64,000 bases of DNA. Source: Janthinobacterium sp. 67 (GTDB lineage: Bacteria; Pseudomonadota; Gammaproteobacteria; Burkholderiales; Burkholderiaceae_D). The stretch's first letter is position 1; each line of letters begins with the position of its first letter. The stretch covers positions 992,001 through 1,056,000 of the forward strand of contig NZ_PGES01000001.1 of NCBI RefSeq assembly GCF_002797895.1. Reading direction: 5' to 3'. Below, piece after piece: positions 36,411 through 45,576 of this stretch. The position numbers and the translations under genes were made by a program. The notes beneath the pieces were generated by a model. That model was not told the origin of the DNA, searched no databases, and worked only from the letters and a program-made list of their open reading frames with translations.

Positions 36411-37880
36411 TTAACGCCGCACGGGTGGCGCCGTAGCTGCCGGCGGCGCAGGCGGTTCGGGCACGCCATCGCTCTTGCTGCGCAGAACCCGGGGCGTGCC
36501 CCGGAAATCGGCCGTATGCAGGGTGACGGGACGGCGCCAGACGCGGGCGATGTAGGCCAGTACCTGTTCCGCCCGCTCCAGGTCGAGGCCGCGCCCATCG
36601 CGCTGGTGATCGTGGCGCAGCACGAGGCTGCCGTCGTCGTTGAGCAGGGTGACGGCGATGCACGGCGCGCCATAATTGTATTTGGGCGCCAGGATGGCGT
36701 CCCGGATGGCCAGCAAGTCGCGGCTGGCCATCCGCGTTTCGCCGTCGAGCCGGCTTTCATGCACGAACAGGCCCAGGCGGTCAGCCAGTTCCCCGTCCAG
36801 GTAGTTGCGTATGAAACTGCAGTCATCGTCATCGCGGCAAATCTGGCGCGCCCGCGCCAGTCCTTCGCGTTCGATGATGTGTTCCCACATGCAAAAGCCC
36901 AGGTGATAAGGGTTGACGGCCAGCGCCTGCTGGTGCTCGCCCGCGTAAGGGCGCACCACGTCCGAGTGCGACTTGATGGCGGCCAGGTACAGGGCAGGCG
37001 GCAGGAAGTCGGCTTCGCGCAGCAGCCGCGCATGCCAGTACGATGCCCAGCCCTCGTTCATGATCTGGCAGGCGTACACGGGATAGAAGTAAAACGATTC
37101 TTCGCGCACGGCCAGGAAAATATCGCGTTCCCAGTCGGCCAGCTCCGGCCCATGTTGGGCGATGAACCATAGCAAATCGTATTCGGGCTGCGGCGGCAGG
37201 AGCGGGCGCTGCGCCACGCGTGCCCGGGCCGCCTCGTGCGCCGCCAGCGCCGCCGCTTCACCGGGCAGGCGCCGGTAACGCCGCGCGAAAGGATCGTCCA
37301 CACCGGCTCCGCCTTGCGTGCCGGCCAAGCTCGCTGGTCCGGATGGCGCGGCATAGGGTGGGCGGTGCAGCTCGGCGTGGATGTCCACGTGCTGTTCCAG
37401 CGCCAGTGCCGCGTCGAGCACGGCTTCCACCTGTTCCTGCCCGTGCCGCTGCAGCGCCATTTCGAGACGCTGCGCCCGGGCCGCGCTTTGCTCCAGGATG
37501 TGCTGGCCCGCCATGGCGCCGAAACGCAGGAACAGGGTATTGCGGCTGGCAAAGTCGGCATGGCCCAGCACGTGGGCCGTGACGAGGGTGTTTTCCGCCA
37601 CGGAATTGTGTTCGGCCATATAGGCATGGCAAGGGTCGCCGGGAAACATGACTTCGAATATATGCGAGTTGCCCATCTTTTGATGCACGAGCTGGTGGAT
37701 GTAGCGCACGCCGAACGACCAGTGGCGCATGCGCACGGGCAAGCCATAAATGGCGATCTCGGCCATGAAACTGTCGGGCACCAACTCGAACTCGACGGGG
37801 GTAAATTCGAGCCCCAGTTTCCGCGCCAGCGCCTCGATGCGCGCCGCGTAGCCGTCCAGGTCGGCGGTGTCAGGCGTCAT
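36411..37880 (-). CDS. spoVR: SpoVR-family protein
   Basis: A 489-residue cytoplasmic SpoVR/YcgB protein. Motifs include RMRHWSFGVRYIHQLVHQKMGNSHIFEVMFPGDPCHAYMAEHNS, FASRNTLFLRFGAMAGQHI, QIMNEGWASYWHARLL and NPYHLGFCMWEHII. The gene lies downstream of yeaH (4-bp overlap) and prkA, the conserved trio kinase-DUF444-SpoVR linked to starvation and stationary-phase survival. The molecular function of SpoVR is still uncertain. A Pro/Ala-rich tail follows the conserved part. Confidence 0.94.
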   Translation of the reverse strand: MTPDTADLDGYAARIEALARKLGLEFTPVEFELVPDSFMAEIAIYGLPVRMRHWSFGVRYIHQLVHQKMGNSHIFEVMFPGDPCHAYMAEHNSVAENTLVTAHVLGHADFASRNTLFLRFGAMAGQHILEQSAARAQRLEMALQRHGQEQVEAVLDAALALEQHVDIHAELHRPPYAAPSGPASLAGTQGGAGVDDPFARRYRRLPGEAAALAAHEAARARVAQRPLLPPQPEYDLLWFIAQHGPELADWERDIFLAVREESFYFYPVYACQIMNEGWASYWHARLLREADFLPPALYLAAIKSHSDVVRPYAGEHQQALAVNPYHLGFCMWEHIIEREGLARARQICRDDDDCSFIRNYLDGELADRLGLFVHESRLDGETRMASRDLLAIRDAILAPKYNYGAPCIAVTLLNDDGSLVLRHDHQRDGRGLDLERAEQVLAYIARVWRRPVTLHTADFRGTPRVLRSKSDGVPEPPAPPAATAPPVRR

Positions 37881-39094
37881 GCCGCTTGCTCCGTATCGGC
37901 CACCTCGTGCTGGAAAAAGGTGCGGATGGCCGCCCAGATATCGTCATTCCTGCTGAGGATGCTGCTATGCATGGGCAAGCCGCGCCGTTCCTGCTCGGCG
38001 CACAGGCTGTGCATTTCCGTTTCCAGGCTGCGCGGCACGCCGGGCAAGGTTTCCACATAGCCCATATAGTTGAGCAAGGCGGCCAGTTCCCCCAAGGCCA
38101 GGCTGGCCGCGGTCCGGTCTTCGCTGAAATTCTCGCCATCGGAGGCATAAAACAGATAGGCGTTGTAGCGGCCTGGCGGATAGTGTTCCTGCAGCAGTTC
38201 ACGGCTCAGGCGAAAGGCGGTGGAAGCCATGGTGCCGCCCATGCCATTGACCTGGAAAAATTCTGCTTCGGAAAATTCCCAGGCCCGCGTCGTATGGGCG
38301 ATAAAGCGTGTTTCCACGCGCGCATACCTGCGGCGCAAGCCTTGCAAGGCAAAGAAAAAGAAGGATTTGGCCAGCTTGCGCTCGGCCTGCGCCATGCTGG
38401 CCGACACGTCCAGTACGAAAAACACGACGGCATTCGTGCTGGGCCGGGGCTGTGGCAGCACCTGGCGGTAGCGCAAGTCCTCGTTGGTGAAGGGTACGGG
38501 CTGCGCTTGCAGGGCGCGCCGCTTGATCGCTTCCTTGACGGTGCGCCGGCGGTCCAGGCGCGAACGGGCGCCGTGCCGGTCCAGGCCGCTACGCACGAAC
38601 CGTACGTCGTCGATGGCGCCCAGGTGGCGCGGTTTCAGGTGCGGCAGCTCGAAGGCGTCCCACAGCCAGTCGAGAATATCGTCGATGGGAAACTCCAGCA
38701 GCAGGCGCACGGCCCCCTCGCCATCGCCGCCTTCGCCTTGCTCCCCCGTTTCGCCCGTGGTGGCGGGGCGTGATGCGCGCAGGATGTCGCCGGGCTGGCC
38801 TTCCCCCTGGCCCGCGCCCATGCTGTTGCGCGCTGGCGCCAGGCGGAAACGCGCATGTTCGAGCAGACGCATGGGTACTTGCACCGTGCGCTGCTGCGGC
38901 CCGCCGATCAGATCGGGCGTGGCGATCAGCTCGGGCAAGTGCGCCTGCACGGCGTCGCGCACTTTCTGGTTGTGGCGCAGCCAGTCGCGCGCCCCGCGCG
39001 AGAACAGCCCGTACCAGGGCTGGGCCAGGGCAGGCGCCGATGATCCCGCCGAGTTATCCTGCTTGCCGCCGCCTGGCGAGATCGTGGCGGACAT
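37877..39094 (-). CDS. yeaH: YeaH/YhbH-family protein (DUF444, VWA-like)
   Basis: A 405-residue DUF444 protein. The C-terminal half is a VWA-like domain whose MIDAS motif DVSASM begins at Asp229, with TRAWEFSEAEFFQ and YFYASDGENFSEDR-type segments later. A charged, low-complexity linker rich in Gly/Glu is at about 93-128. It belongs to the PrkA-YeaH-SpoVR operon: 2 bp after prkA and overlapping spoVR by 4 bp. It is the presumed partner of the kinase. Confidence 0.94.
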   Translation of the reverse strand: MSATISPGGGKQDNSAGSSAPALAQPWYGLFSRGARDWLRHNQKVRDAVQAHLPELIATPDLIGGPQQRTVQVPMRLLEHARFRLAPARNSMGAGQGEGQPGDILRASRPATTGETGEQGEGGDGEGAVRLLLEFPIDDILDWLWDAFELPHLKPRHLGAIDDVRFVRSGLDRHGARSRLDRRRTVKEAIKRRALQAQPVPFTNEDLRYRQVLPQPRPSTNAVVFFVLDVSASMAQAERKLAKSFFFFALQGLRRRYARVETRFIAHTTRAWEFSEAEFFQVNGMGGTMASTAFRLSRELLQEHYPPGRYNAYLFYASDGENFSEDRTAASLALGELAALLNYMGYVETLPGVPRSLETEMHSLCAEQERRGLPMHSSILSRNDDIWAAIRTFFQHEVADTEQAA

Positions 39095-39096
39095 GG

Positions 39097-41082
39097 CTAT
39101 TCCTGCGCCAGCAAGGTGGTCACGTAGTTGAGCGCTTCACGCGCGCTATGAGCGTCATAGCCATATTCGTCGACCAGGCGCTGCTCGACGGCGGAGATCC
39201 TGGCCCGCACGTCGTCGTCGGGGCGCTTGGCCGAGCCGACCAGACGCAGCACGTCGCGCCGCTGCTCGAACAAGTATTGCTGGATGGCGTCGTGCAATTG
39301 CGCATGGCTGCCAAGCCCGAAGGCTTCACCCCGTTTGAAGGCGCTCATGGCCTTGCGCACCACTTCTTGGCGGAAAGATTGCTTGCCCGAGTCGCTGATG
39401 TGGATTTTTTCTTCCACGGCGCGCAGGAAGCGCTCGTCGGGACGGCGCTCTTCGCTGGTGATGGGATCGTGGATCTGGCGGTTGTCGAGCATGGCTTCGA
39501 CTTCATCGAGATATTTATTCAGCAAGTCTTGCGCTTCCTGCTCGAACGACACGAACAAGGCCTTGTGTACGTCGGCCTTGACCCAGCGGTTATAGAAATC
39601 CTTGCGCGTGAGCACCAGGTAATCGACCCACTGGCGCTTGCGCCGCGGTTCGATGCGCGCATCGTTCTCGATACCGTCCTTCAGGGCCAGCAGCACGTCC
39701 ATGGTGGACAGGCTGTTGCGCTGGGCGGAAATGATGGCGTGAGACAGGGCATTGATGACGAAACGGGGCGACACGCCCGACAGGCCCTCGTCGGGCGCCT
39801 TGTCGCGCTCGCGCAGGCGGCGGATGTCGGCATGCTGCAAGTCGTCGACGTCTTCGTCCGCGTACACGCGCAGTTTCTTGACCAGCTCGGCTTCCTTGTC
39901 CTCGCCTTCGGACAAGCGGCTCAGGATGGCGAACACGGCCGCCGCATGCAGCACGTGCGGATCGAGGTGCACGTCGCGGAAAGCGGGCGCGGCCGACTGG
40001 ATCAGCTTGCGGTAGATGCGCGCCTCCTCGCGGTAGTTGAGCGTATATGGCACTTGCACGATAACCATACGGTCGAGCAAGGCCTCGTTTTCGCTTTCTT
40101 GCAGGAATTTGCGAAATTCGGCCAGATTCGTGTGGGCGAGGATGGTTTCATCGAGGTAAATCAGGGGGAAACGCGACACCTTGACGTTCTTTTCCTGCGT
40201 CAATGTCAACAGCAGGTAGAGGAATTCCCGCTTGACCTTGAGGATTTCGATCATTTCCAGCATGCCGCGGCTGGCCGCATACACGGCGCCGGACCACGAC
40301 CAGGCGCGCGGATCGCCTTCGTCGCCGTACTGCGCCACTTTCGACAGGTCGACGGAACCCACGAGGTCGGCCAGGTCGGCCGTGGTGGGATCGTGCGGCG
40401 CATACGTGCCGATGCCGCAGCGGCCCGCCTCGGACAGGTGGATGCGTTCGACGGGCATGCGCAGGAAGTCGCCCGCGTACTGTTCTTCCAGGCGGGCACG
40501 GCAATGGGGACACAGTTCGCCGTGCAGCTCGGCGTCGTAAGTGGCGCGAAAGTCGGCGCGCATGCTGTGCGGCACCAGATGCAGCGGCGATTCGTGCACG
40601 GGACAGCCGGCGATGCCGTACAGCGCGCCTTCGCTGCTGTGGCTGTATTCTTCCAGCCCCCGCTTGAGCAGGATCACCATGGTCGACTTGCCGCCCGATG
40701 GCGGGCCCAGCAACAGCAGCATGCGCCGGCCCACTTCGGAGCCGGCGGCGGCCGCCTTGAAGTAGGCGGCGACCCGGTCGATCGCCTCGTCGATACCGAA
40801 CAGTTCATCGTCGAACAGGCGGCAGCGGAAGCGTCCCGCATCGTCCGTCTGGCCGTTCCAGCGCATCATGTCCCACAAATACTGGTGCGCGCTGCGCGTG
40901 AGCAGGGCCGCGCGGCCGGGCAGGATCTGCTCGATGAAGTCGCCAAAACTGCCGCGCCAGGGACTGATGCGGTGTTTTTCCGCCCAGGCCGCCATGCCAT
41001 GGACAAAACCGGCGTGCTGGCCCGCAGGCGCGTCGTCGTCGGGTTGGCGTGTCATTTGGCTTGTCATACCAGGGCTCGTCAT
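39097..41082 (-). CDS. prkA: PrkA-type serine protein kinase (YeaG)
   Basis: A 661-residue protein with an AAA-type ATPase domain and Walker A motif GPPSGGKST at about residues 126-134, then the PrkA-characteristic zinc-like CPHCRARLEE and LIYLDETILAHTN. The C-terminal PrkA domain includes FVSFEQEAQDLLNKYLDE. In E. coli YeaG works with YeaH under nitrogen starvation. The ATG at 41082 is preferred because GGGGA lies five bases upstream; starts at 41097, 41067 or 41055 remain possible. It is divergent from the protease gene across about 250 bp. Confidence 0.93.
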   Translation of the reverse strand: MTSPGMTSQMTRQPDDDAPAGQHAGFVHGMAAWAEKHRISPWRGSFGDFIEQILPGRAALLTRSAHQYLWDMMRWNGQTDDAGRFRCRLFDDELFGIDEAIDRVAAYFKAAAAGSEVGRRMLLLLGPPSGGKSTMVILLKRGLEEYSHSSEGALYGIAGCPVHESPLHLVPHSMRADFRATYDAELHGELCPHCRARLEEQYAGDFLRMPVERIHLSEAGRCGIGTYAPHDPTTADLADLVGSVDLSKVAQYGDEGDPRAWSWSGAVYAASRGMLEMIEILKVKREFLYLLLTLTQEKNVKVSRFPLIYLDETILAHTNLAEFRKFLQESENEALLDRMVIVQVPYTLNYREEARIYRKLIQSAAPAFRDVHLDPHVLHAAAVFAILSRLSEGEDKEAELVKKLRVYADEDVDDLQHADIRRLRERDKAPDEGLSGVSPRFVINALSHAIISAQRNSLSTMDVLLALKDGIENDARIEPRRKRQWVDYLVLTRKDFYNRWVKADVHKALFVSFEQEAQDLLNKYLDEVEAMLDNRQIHDPITSEERRPDERFLRAVEEKIHISDSGKQSFRQEVVRKAMSAFKRGEAFGLGSHAQLHDAIQQYLFEQRRDVLRLVGSAKRPDDDVRARISAVEQRLVDEYGYDAHSAREALNYVTTLLAQE

Positions 41083-41125
41083 TGTTTCCCCATCCATACC
41101 GTTGCTGGCCTTGCCGCCGTGGAAC

Positions 41126-41141
41126 TGGCCCGGTTCCAGCC
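41126..41141 (+). promoter_or_regulatory. Weak candidate sigma-54 site in the prkA/protease divergent region
   Basis: TGGCCCGGTTCCAGCC keeps the invariant GG-N10-GC spacing and four of the first five consensus bases of TGGCAC-N5-TTGC, but the -12 element is CAGC instead of TTGC. It reads toward the protease (start 41334) and would give a 180-base leader. GC-rich DNA produces such matches by chance, so this is only a candidate. Confidence 0.2.
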
Positions 41142-41333
41142 TGTCAGGGCCAGTATACGGCGCCGCCTCTGCCCGCACGCCTGATCTCGCTCAACGTTGA
41201 CGGGGGAACTATTTTTATCCTTGCTGGCGCCTGTTGGGATACGCCGCCCTGCCTCAGCGCGGTTCAATCCAGATCAATACCTGCCCGTGCACCCAGCCCA
41301 CACTGGTGTTTCGGAACGACCCACGAGGAGAGC

Positions 41334-42515
41334 ATGATGATCGGCAACGAGAATGGTTTCAGCGCCCCACCTGGCGGCAGCGGCAGGGGACAAAGCGCGG
41401 ACGATGAAGAGGCCGTCGGCCAATTCTCGGCACCCGGCGAAGACGACAATATGATCGAGAGCGCGTCCGTCTCGGACGTGCCCGACGCCTTGAGCGGCGT
41501 CAGCATGGAATTGCTTGAAATCAAGTGCAGCATCGAAAACGGCATGCGCCAGTCCATCTCACAGGCGGGCGGCGTGCGGGCGGCCGATGCCTTCAGCGAC
41601 GGCGGCAATATCCAGGGCGTGTCCATCGGCCTGGGCGAGGGCGCCAGCGACAGCTCGTCCGGCGAGCCTGGCTTGCCGGCCCTGACCCTGTACGTGGCCG
41701 AGCCCACTTCCGTCGACCGGGCCAAGGCTGCCATCGTGGGAGCCATGGGCGTGCGCGCCGTGGCCAGCGACCGGGTACCCGTCAACATCGTCGTCACGGG
41801 CGTGATCGATGCGCAACCGCACCGTTTCCGCTTGCGCCCGGCACCGGGCGGCGTGTCGGTCGGGCATTTCCGCATCACGGCCGGCACCATCGGCTGCCTG
41901 GCCGTGGGCCGCAGCGCACCGCGCAACAGCCGTTTGATGATTCTTAGTAACAATCACGTGCTGGCCAATTCCAACGGCGGCGTGTTCAACGATTGCATCG
42001 TGCAGCCTGGCCCCATCGACGGCGGCCGCTGCCCGCAAGACCAGGTGGCCGTGCTCGAGCGCTTCGTGCCCATCAATTTCAGCGGCGGCGTCAACTTTGT
42101 CGATTGCGCCACCGGCTGGGCCTGGCCAGACCGGGTGCGCCCTGAACTGGTGTACCTGAGCGGCGGCGTGCCCGCGTACTTCCGCATCAGCAATGCGCTG
42201 GTGGCGCCCGCGCTGGGCATGATGGTCGGCAAGTCCGGCCGCACGACGCAATTGACGCAGGGCCGCATCACGGGCCTGGGCGCCACCATCAACGTCAATT
42301 ACGGCGGCGGCAGGATCGCGCTGTTCCAGGACCAGATCGCCATCACGGGCGTGAGCGGAGCGTTCAGCGCGGGCGGCGATTCCGGCTCTTCCATCTGGAC
42401 CTGGAACCAGCAGCGCAATCCCGTCGGCCTGCTGTTTGCCGGCGGCGGCAATATCACGTTTGCCAACCAGATGCGGCGGGTGGTGGTGGCGCTCGACATC
42501 AATTTGTACACCTGA
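41334..42515 (+). CDS. PA-clan (Nal1-like) serine protease
   Basis: A 393-residue protein without signal peptide. An acidic, disordered N-terminus (1-60) precedes a domain (about 115-195) with ALTLYVAEPTSVDRAKAAI and GGVSVGHFRITAGTIGCLAV. The chymotrypsin-fold triad is His208 (ILSNNHVLA), Asp257 (VNFVDCATG) and Ser350 (AGGDSGSSIW). This layout resembles bacterial proteins related to plant NAL1 proteases. GAGGAG lies three bases before the first of two ATGs (41334, 41337). The small gene downstream resembles the missing N-terminal piece of such proteases. Confidence 0.8.
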   Translation: MMIGNENGFSAPPGGSGRGQSADDEEAVGQFSAPGEDDNMIESASVSDVPDALSGVSMELLEIKCSIENGMRQSISQAGGVRAADAFSDGGNIQGVSIGLGEGASDSSSGEPGLPALTLYVAEPTSVDRAKAAIVGAMGVRAVASDRVPVNIVVTGVIDAQPHRFRLRPAPGGVSVGHFRITAGTIGCLAVGRSAPRNSRLMILSNNHVLANSNGGVFNDCIVQPGPIDGGRCPQDQVAVLERFVPINFSGGVNFVDCATGWAWPDRVRPELVYLSGGVPAYFRISNALVAPALGMMVGKSGRTTQLTQGRITGLGATINVNYGGGRIALFQDQIAITGVSGAFSAGGDSGSSIWTWNQQRNPVGLLFAGGGNITFANQMRRVVVALDINLYT

Positions 42516-42685
42516 GTACGTTCCCACGAGCAAACAGGGCGGCCTTGCGCCGCCTTGCCTGGCGCTGTTTCTTGCACGACAATGATGTCAATCAGGGGGA
42601 GCAGCCACGCATGGACGTGCCCGGCGAAGCGTGCTGCAACGCCGGAGGGCCGGGTGTATCATGGAAGGCATCAGGAGGGTGTGTC

Positions 42686-43018
42686 ATGTCAAACAGTAAA
42701 TTCGCACAATCGCCATTTGCCGTCTTCGAGGACGCCGCCATGCCGTATTTGCCGGATGAGACCCCTGGACAGGGTATGGGACAGTACGCCCCTGCCGCGC
42801 CACCGGGCCGCCTGGAAGCGGCGAAGCGTCGCAACGAGCGGGCGCTGATGGCCATCGACGGCGTGGAAGGCGTCGGCGTGGGGCAGACGGACGTGGGCAA
42901 GGACGCGCTCGTCGTGTACCTGCGCGACTCGTCCGTCAAGCGGCGCGTGCCGTCGCAGGTCGACGGCTATCCGGTGGAAACGAGCATCACGGGCCAGATC
43001 GATATCCAGCGCTGGTAG
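42686..43018 (+). CDS. Small protease-associated protein with GVxGVGVG domain
   Basis: A 110-residue protein with a strong AGGAGG ribosome-binding site 7 bases before the ATG. An unstructured Pro-rich N-terminus is followed by ERALMAIDGVEGVGVGQTDVGKDALVVYLRDSSVKRRVPSQVDG and VETSITGQID. That pattern (GVxGVGxG, then an ALVVYL strand, then a VPxxVDGYPV strand) is seen at the N-terminus of NAL1-like proteases, upstream of the catalytic domain. Encoded 170 bp after the protease in the same direction, it may be its detached regulatory domain or inhibitor. This is inference. Confidence 0.65.
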   Translation: MSNSKFAQSPFAVFEDAAMPYLPDETPGQGMGQYAPAAPPGRLEAAKRRNERALMAIDGVEGVGVGQTDVGKDALVVYLRDSSVKRRVPSQVDGYPVETSITGQIDIQRW

Positions 43019-43064
43019 CAAGCCGGCCCGGCCGCTTGGTCCTCGTGCCGTGGATCGCTGCGGC

Positions 43065-43088
43065 GGAAGGCCTGTTGCCAGGCCTTCC
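43065..43088. terminator. Hairpin between convergent genes, probable bidirectional terminator
   Basis: A perfect 10-bp stem (GGAAGGCCTG / CAGGCCTTCC) with a 4-base loop TTGC, lying 46 bases after the small-protein gene and 20 bases after katA on the other strand. The T-run is poor, so termination efficiency is uncertain. Confidence 0.6.
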
Positions 43089-43108
43089 ATACCGTCTTTC
43101 AGCCGGCC

Positions 43109-44545
43109 TTATTTGCTCAGGCGGCCGATCGCTTCGGCCACGCCCGCGCCATAGGCGGGGTCGCACAGGGTGCAGTTGCCGATGTGGCGTTGCTTGACTT
43201 GTTCCGACGCGCCCGAGATGGCGCGCGCCGTGTTGTCGAACAAGGCTTGCTGCTGCGCCGCGGTCATCAGACGGAACAGGGCGCGCGGCTGCGAATAGTA
43301 ATCCTCATCGACCCGGTGGTTCCAGTGGTCGGCCGCGCCTTCGATGCTCAGTGGCGGCTCGCGGAAGTCAGGCTGCTCGGCCCATTCCTGCTCGCTGTTC
43401 GGTTCATAGCCCAGGGTGCCGCCCATGTTGCCGTCGACGCGCATCTGGCCATCGCGGTGGTAGCTGTGGAACGGGCATTTCGGCGCGTTGACGGGGATAT
43501 GGCTGTGATTGACGCCGAGGCGGTAGCGCTGCGCGTCGCCATACGAGAACAGGCGGCCTTGCAACATCTTGTCCGGCGAAAAGCTGATGCCGGGCACGAC
43601 GTTGGCGGGGTTGAAGGCCGCCTGTTCCACTTCGGCAAAGTGGTTGTCCGCATTGCGGTTCAGTTCCAGCACGCCCACTTCGATCAGCGGATAGTCGCCG
43701 TGCGGCCATACTTTCGACAGGTCGAAGGGGTTGAGGTGATACGTGCCCGCTTCTTTTTCCGGCATGATCTGCACGTACAGGGTCCAGCGGGGGAAATCCT
43801 TGTTTTCGATGCTTTCGTACAGGTCGCGGTGCGAGCTTTCGCGGTCCTTGCCGACCAGTTCTTGCGCTTCCGCATCCGTCAGGTTCTGGATGCCTTGCTG
43901 GGTCTTAAACGTGAACTTGACCCAGAAACGCTCGTTTTGCGCATTCAGGAAGCTGAAGGTATGGCTGCCGAAACCATGCATGTGGCGGAAGCTGCGCGGC
44001 AGGCCACGGTCGCTCATTACCACCGTCACCTGGTGCAGGGCTTCGGGCAGCGAAGTCCAGAAGTCCCAGTTGCTGTTGGCGCTGCGCAAGCCCGTGCGCG
44101 GGTCGCGCTTGATGGCGTGATTCAGGTCGGGAAACTTCAAGGGGTCGCGCATGAAAAAGACGGGCGTATTGTTGCCGACCAGGTCCCAGTTGCCTTCTTC
44201 CGTGTAGAACTTCAGGGCGAAGCCGCGGATGTCGCGTTCCGCATCCGCCGCGCCCCGTTCGCCGGCCACGGTGGAAAAGCGCGCGAACATCGGCGTTTTC
44301 TTGCCCACTTCGCCAAAGATTTTCGCCCGCGTGTAGCGCGTGATGTCGTGCGTGACGGTAAACGTGCCGTGCGCGCCGGAACCCTTGGCATGCATGCGGC
44401 GCTCGGGGATGACTTCGCGGTCGAAGTGGGCCAGCTTTTCCAGGAACCACACATCTTGCAGCAGGGCAGGGCCGCGCGGGCCGGCCGTCTGGATATTCTG
44501 ATTGTCGGGAACAGGCGCGCCAAAGGCGGTGGTCAGCTTTTTCAT
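43109..44545 (-). CDS. katA: Monofunctional haem catalase
   Basis: A 478-residue clade-3-size catalase. His52 ([13 protein letters not shown]) and Asn125 ([10 protein letters not shown]) are the distal residues, and [14 protein letters not shown] (Arg331, Tyr335) carries the proximal haem Tyr. Other motifs: [35 protein letters not shown]. The start at 44545 (AAAGAG upstream) gives the typical [18 protein letters not shown]-terminus. No oxidative-stress operator was confidently found in the 282-bp gap upstream. Confidence 0.96.
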   Translation of the reverse strand: MKKLTTAFGAPVPDNQNIQTAGPRGPALLQDVWFLEKLAHFDREVIPERRMHAKGSGAHGTFTVTHDITRYTRAKIFGEVGKKTPMFARFSTVAGERGAADAERDIRGFALKFYTEEGNWDLVGNNTPVFFMRDPLKFPDLNHAIKRDPRTGLRSANSNWDFWTSLPEALHQVTVVMSDRGLPRSFRHMHGFGSHTFSFLNAQNERFWVKFTFKTQQGIQNLTDAEAQELVGKDRESSHRDLYESIENKDFPRWTLYVQIMPEKEAGTYHLNPFDLSKVWPHGDYPLIEVGVLELNRNADNHFAEVEQAAFNPANVVPGISFSPDKMLQGRLFSYGDAQRYRLGVNHSHIPVNAPKCPFHSYHRDGQMRVDGNMGGTLGYEPNSEQEWAEQPDFREPPLSIEGAADHWNHRVDEDYYSQPRALFRLMTAAQQQALFDNTARAISGASEQVKQRHIGNCTLCDPAYGAGVAEAIGRLSK

Positions 44546-44827
44546 TGGACTCTTTCTTTCATGGCTAGGCAGAGCAATGGACGCACCGGCGCTACTCAAA
44601 CACTGGCTGGGTTGAATGAACACTCACCGGGGCTGGTCCAGAGTAAAATTTCTAAAATGCAAACCAGTGTAAACTTTTTTGTGCGGGATGGCTTGCCGCG
44701 CCGCCCGAGCAAGCTCAGGCGTCGTCCTTGCATCATAAGCGCTGAATAGCTGCCGTTCCCGCACGCTTGCAAGTTGCAAGTATATAAAGGCAGGCTTCGA
44801 TCGCGCCACTGGCCTTTTGCCCAGTTT

Positions 44828-45520
44828 TTAAAACTTGTTCCAATTGTTATGCCGATGCTCCGTCGCTTCCTTCATCAGGTGGCCGGCGCGCAAGGCGTCG
44901 TCGGCTTGCACCGTCATGGCCAGTTCCTGGATGGCGGGCGGATATTCATGGTGGGCCGATTCTTCCAGCAGTTCGCGGCCCTTGGCCAGATCGCGCGGCA
45001 CGCCGCGGCCTTCGCGGTAGGCGTTGTAGAGCAAAAACATGGCGTGTGGATTGCCCAGCTCGCTGGACTTGGCCAGCCAGTGCGCGGCCTTTACGGGATC
45101 TTGCGGCACGCCTTCGCCATTCGCCGCCAGCAGGCCCAGCATCAGGGCCGCCTTCGCATGGCCTTGCTGCGCCGCTTGCCGGTACCATAGCCAGGCTTGG
45201 CCGGGCGTGGCCGCGCGCAGCATTTGGCCCAGCTCGAAGGCCGCTTCCGTGTCGCCGGCGCGGGCCGCCTGTTCGAACAGGCTCAGGGCCTCGGCGCGGC
45301 GTTCGGGACGGGGCTGGTAAATCAGCGCCAGTTCGCGCTCGGCGACGGGCATGTCCTTGCTGGCCCAGCCGCGCACCTTGCGTTCGGCCTGGTGGTCGCC
45401 CGCCTGGCGCGCATGCATGGCCACGGCTTCGATTTCCGCCGGCGTGGGCGGTGGCGACGCCTGGCAAGCGGCCAGGACCGTGGCCAGCACGACGGCAGGG
45501 AGGGAAAGTGCGTGTTTCAT
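44828..45520 (-). CDS. Sel1-repeat (TPR-like) lipoprotein
   Basis: A 230-residue protein with signal peptide and lipobox (VLAAC, Cys19). At least four Sel1-like repeats follow: AEALSLFEQAARAGDTEAAFELGQML, QAWLWYRQAAQQGHAKAALMLGLLAANGEGVPQDPVKAAHWLAKSSE, GNPHAMFLLYNAYREGRGVPRDLAKGRELLEESA. Sel1 proteins are scaffolds for protein-protein contacts. Nothing shows the partner. Confidence 0.85.
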   Translation of the reverse strand: MKHALSLPAVVLATVLAACQASPPPTPAEIEAVAMHARQAGDHQAERKVRGWASKDMPVAERELALIYQPRPERRAEALSLFEQAARAGDTEAAFELGQMLRAATPGQAWLWYRQAAQQGHAKAALMLGLLAANGEGVPQDPVKAAHWLAKSSELGNPHAMFLLYNAYREGRGVPRDLAKGRELLEESAHHEYPPAIQELAMTVQADDALRAGHLMKEATEHRHNNWNKF

Positions 45521-45576
45521 CTTGACTAGCTTTCATCAAAACGGGCCGGAACTGCCGCAGTCCCGGCCCATGGACC

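Noticed and set aside
38770..41184. 804-codon + strand frame opposite prkA and part of yeaH
   Set aside because: Antisense shadow of strongly conserved PrkA sequence; no domain-like features.
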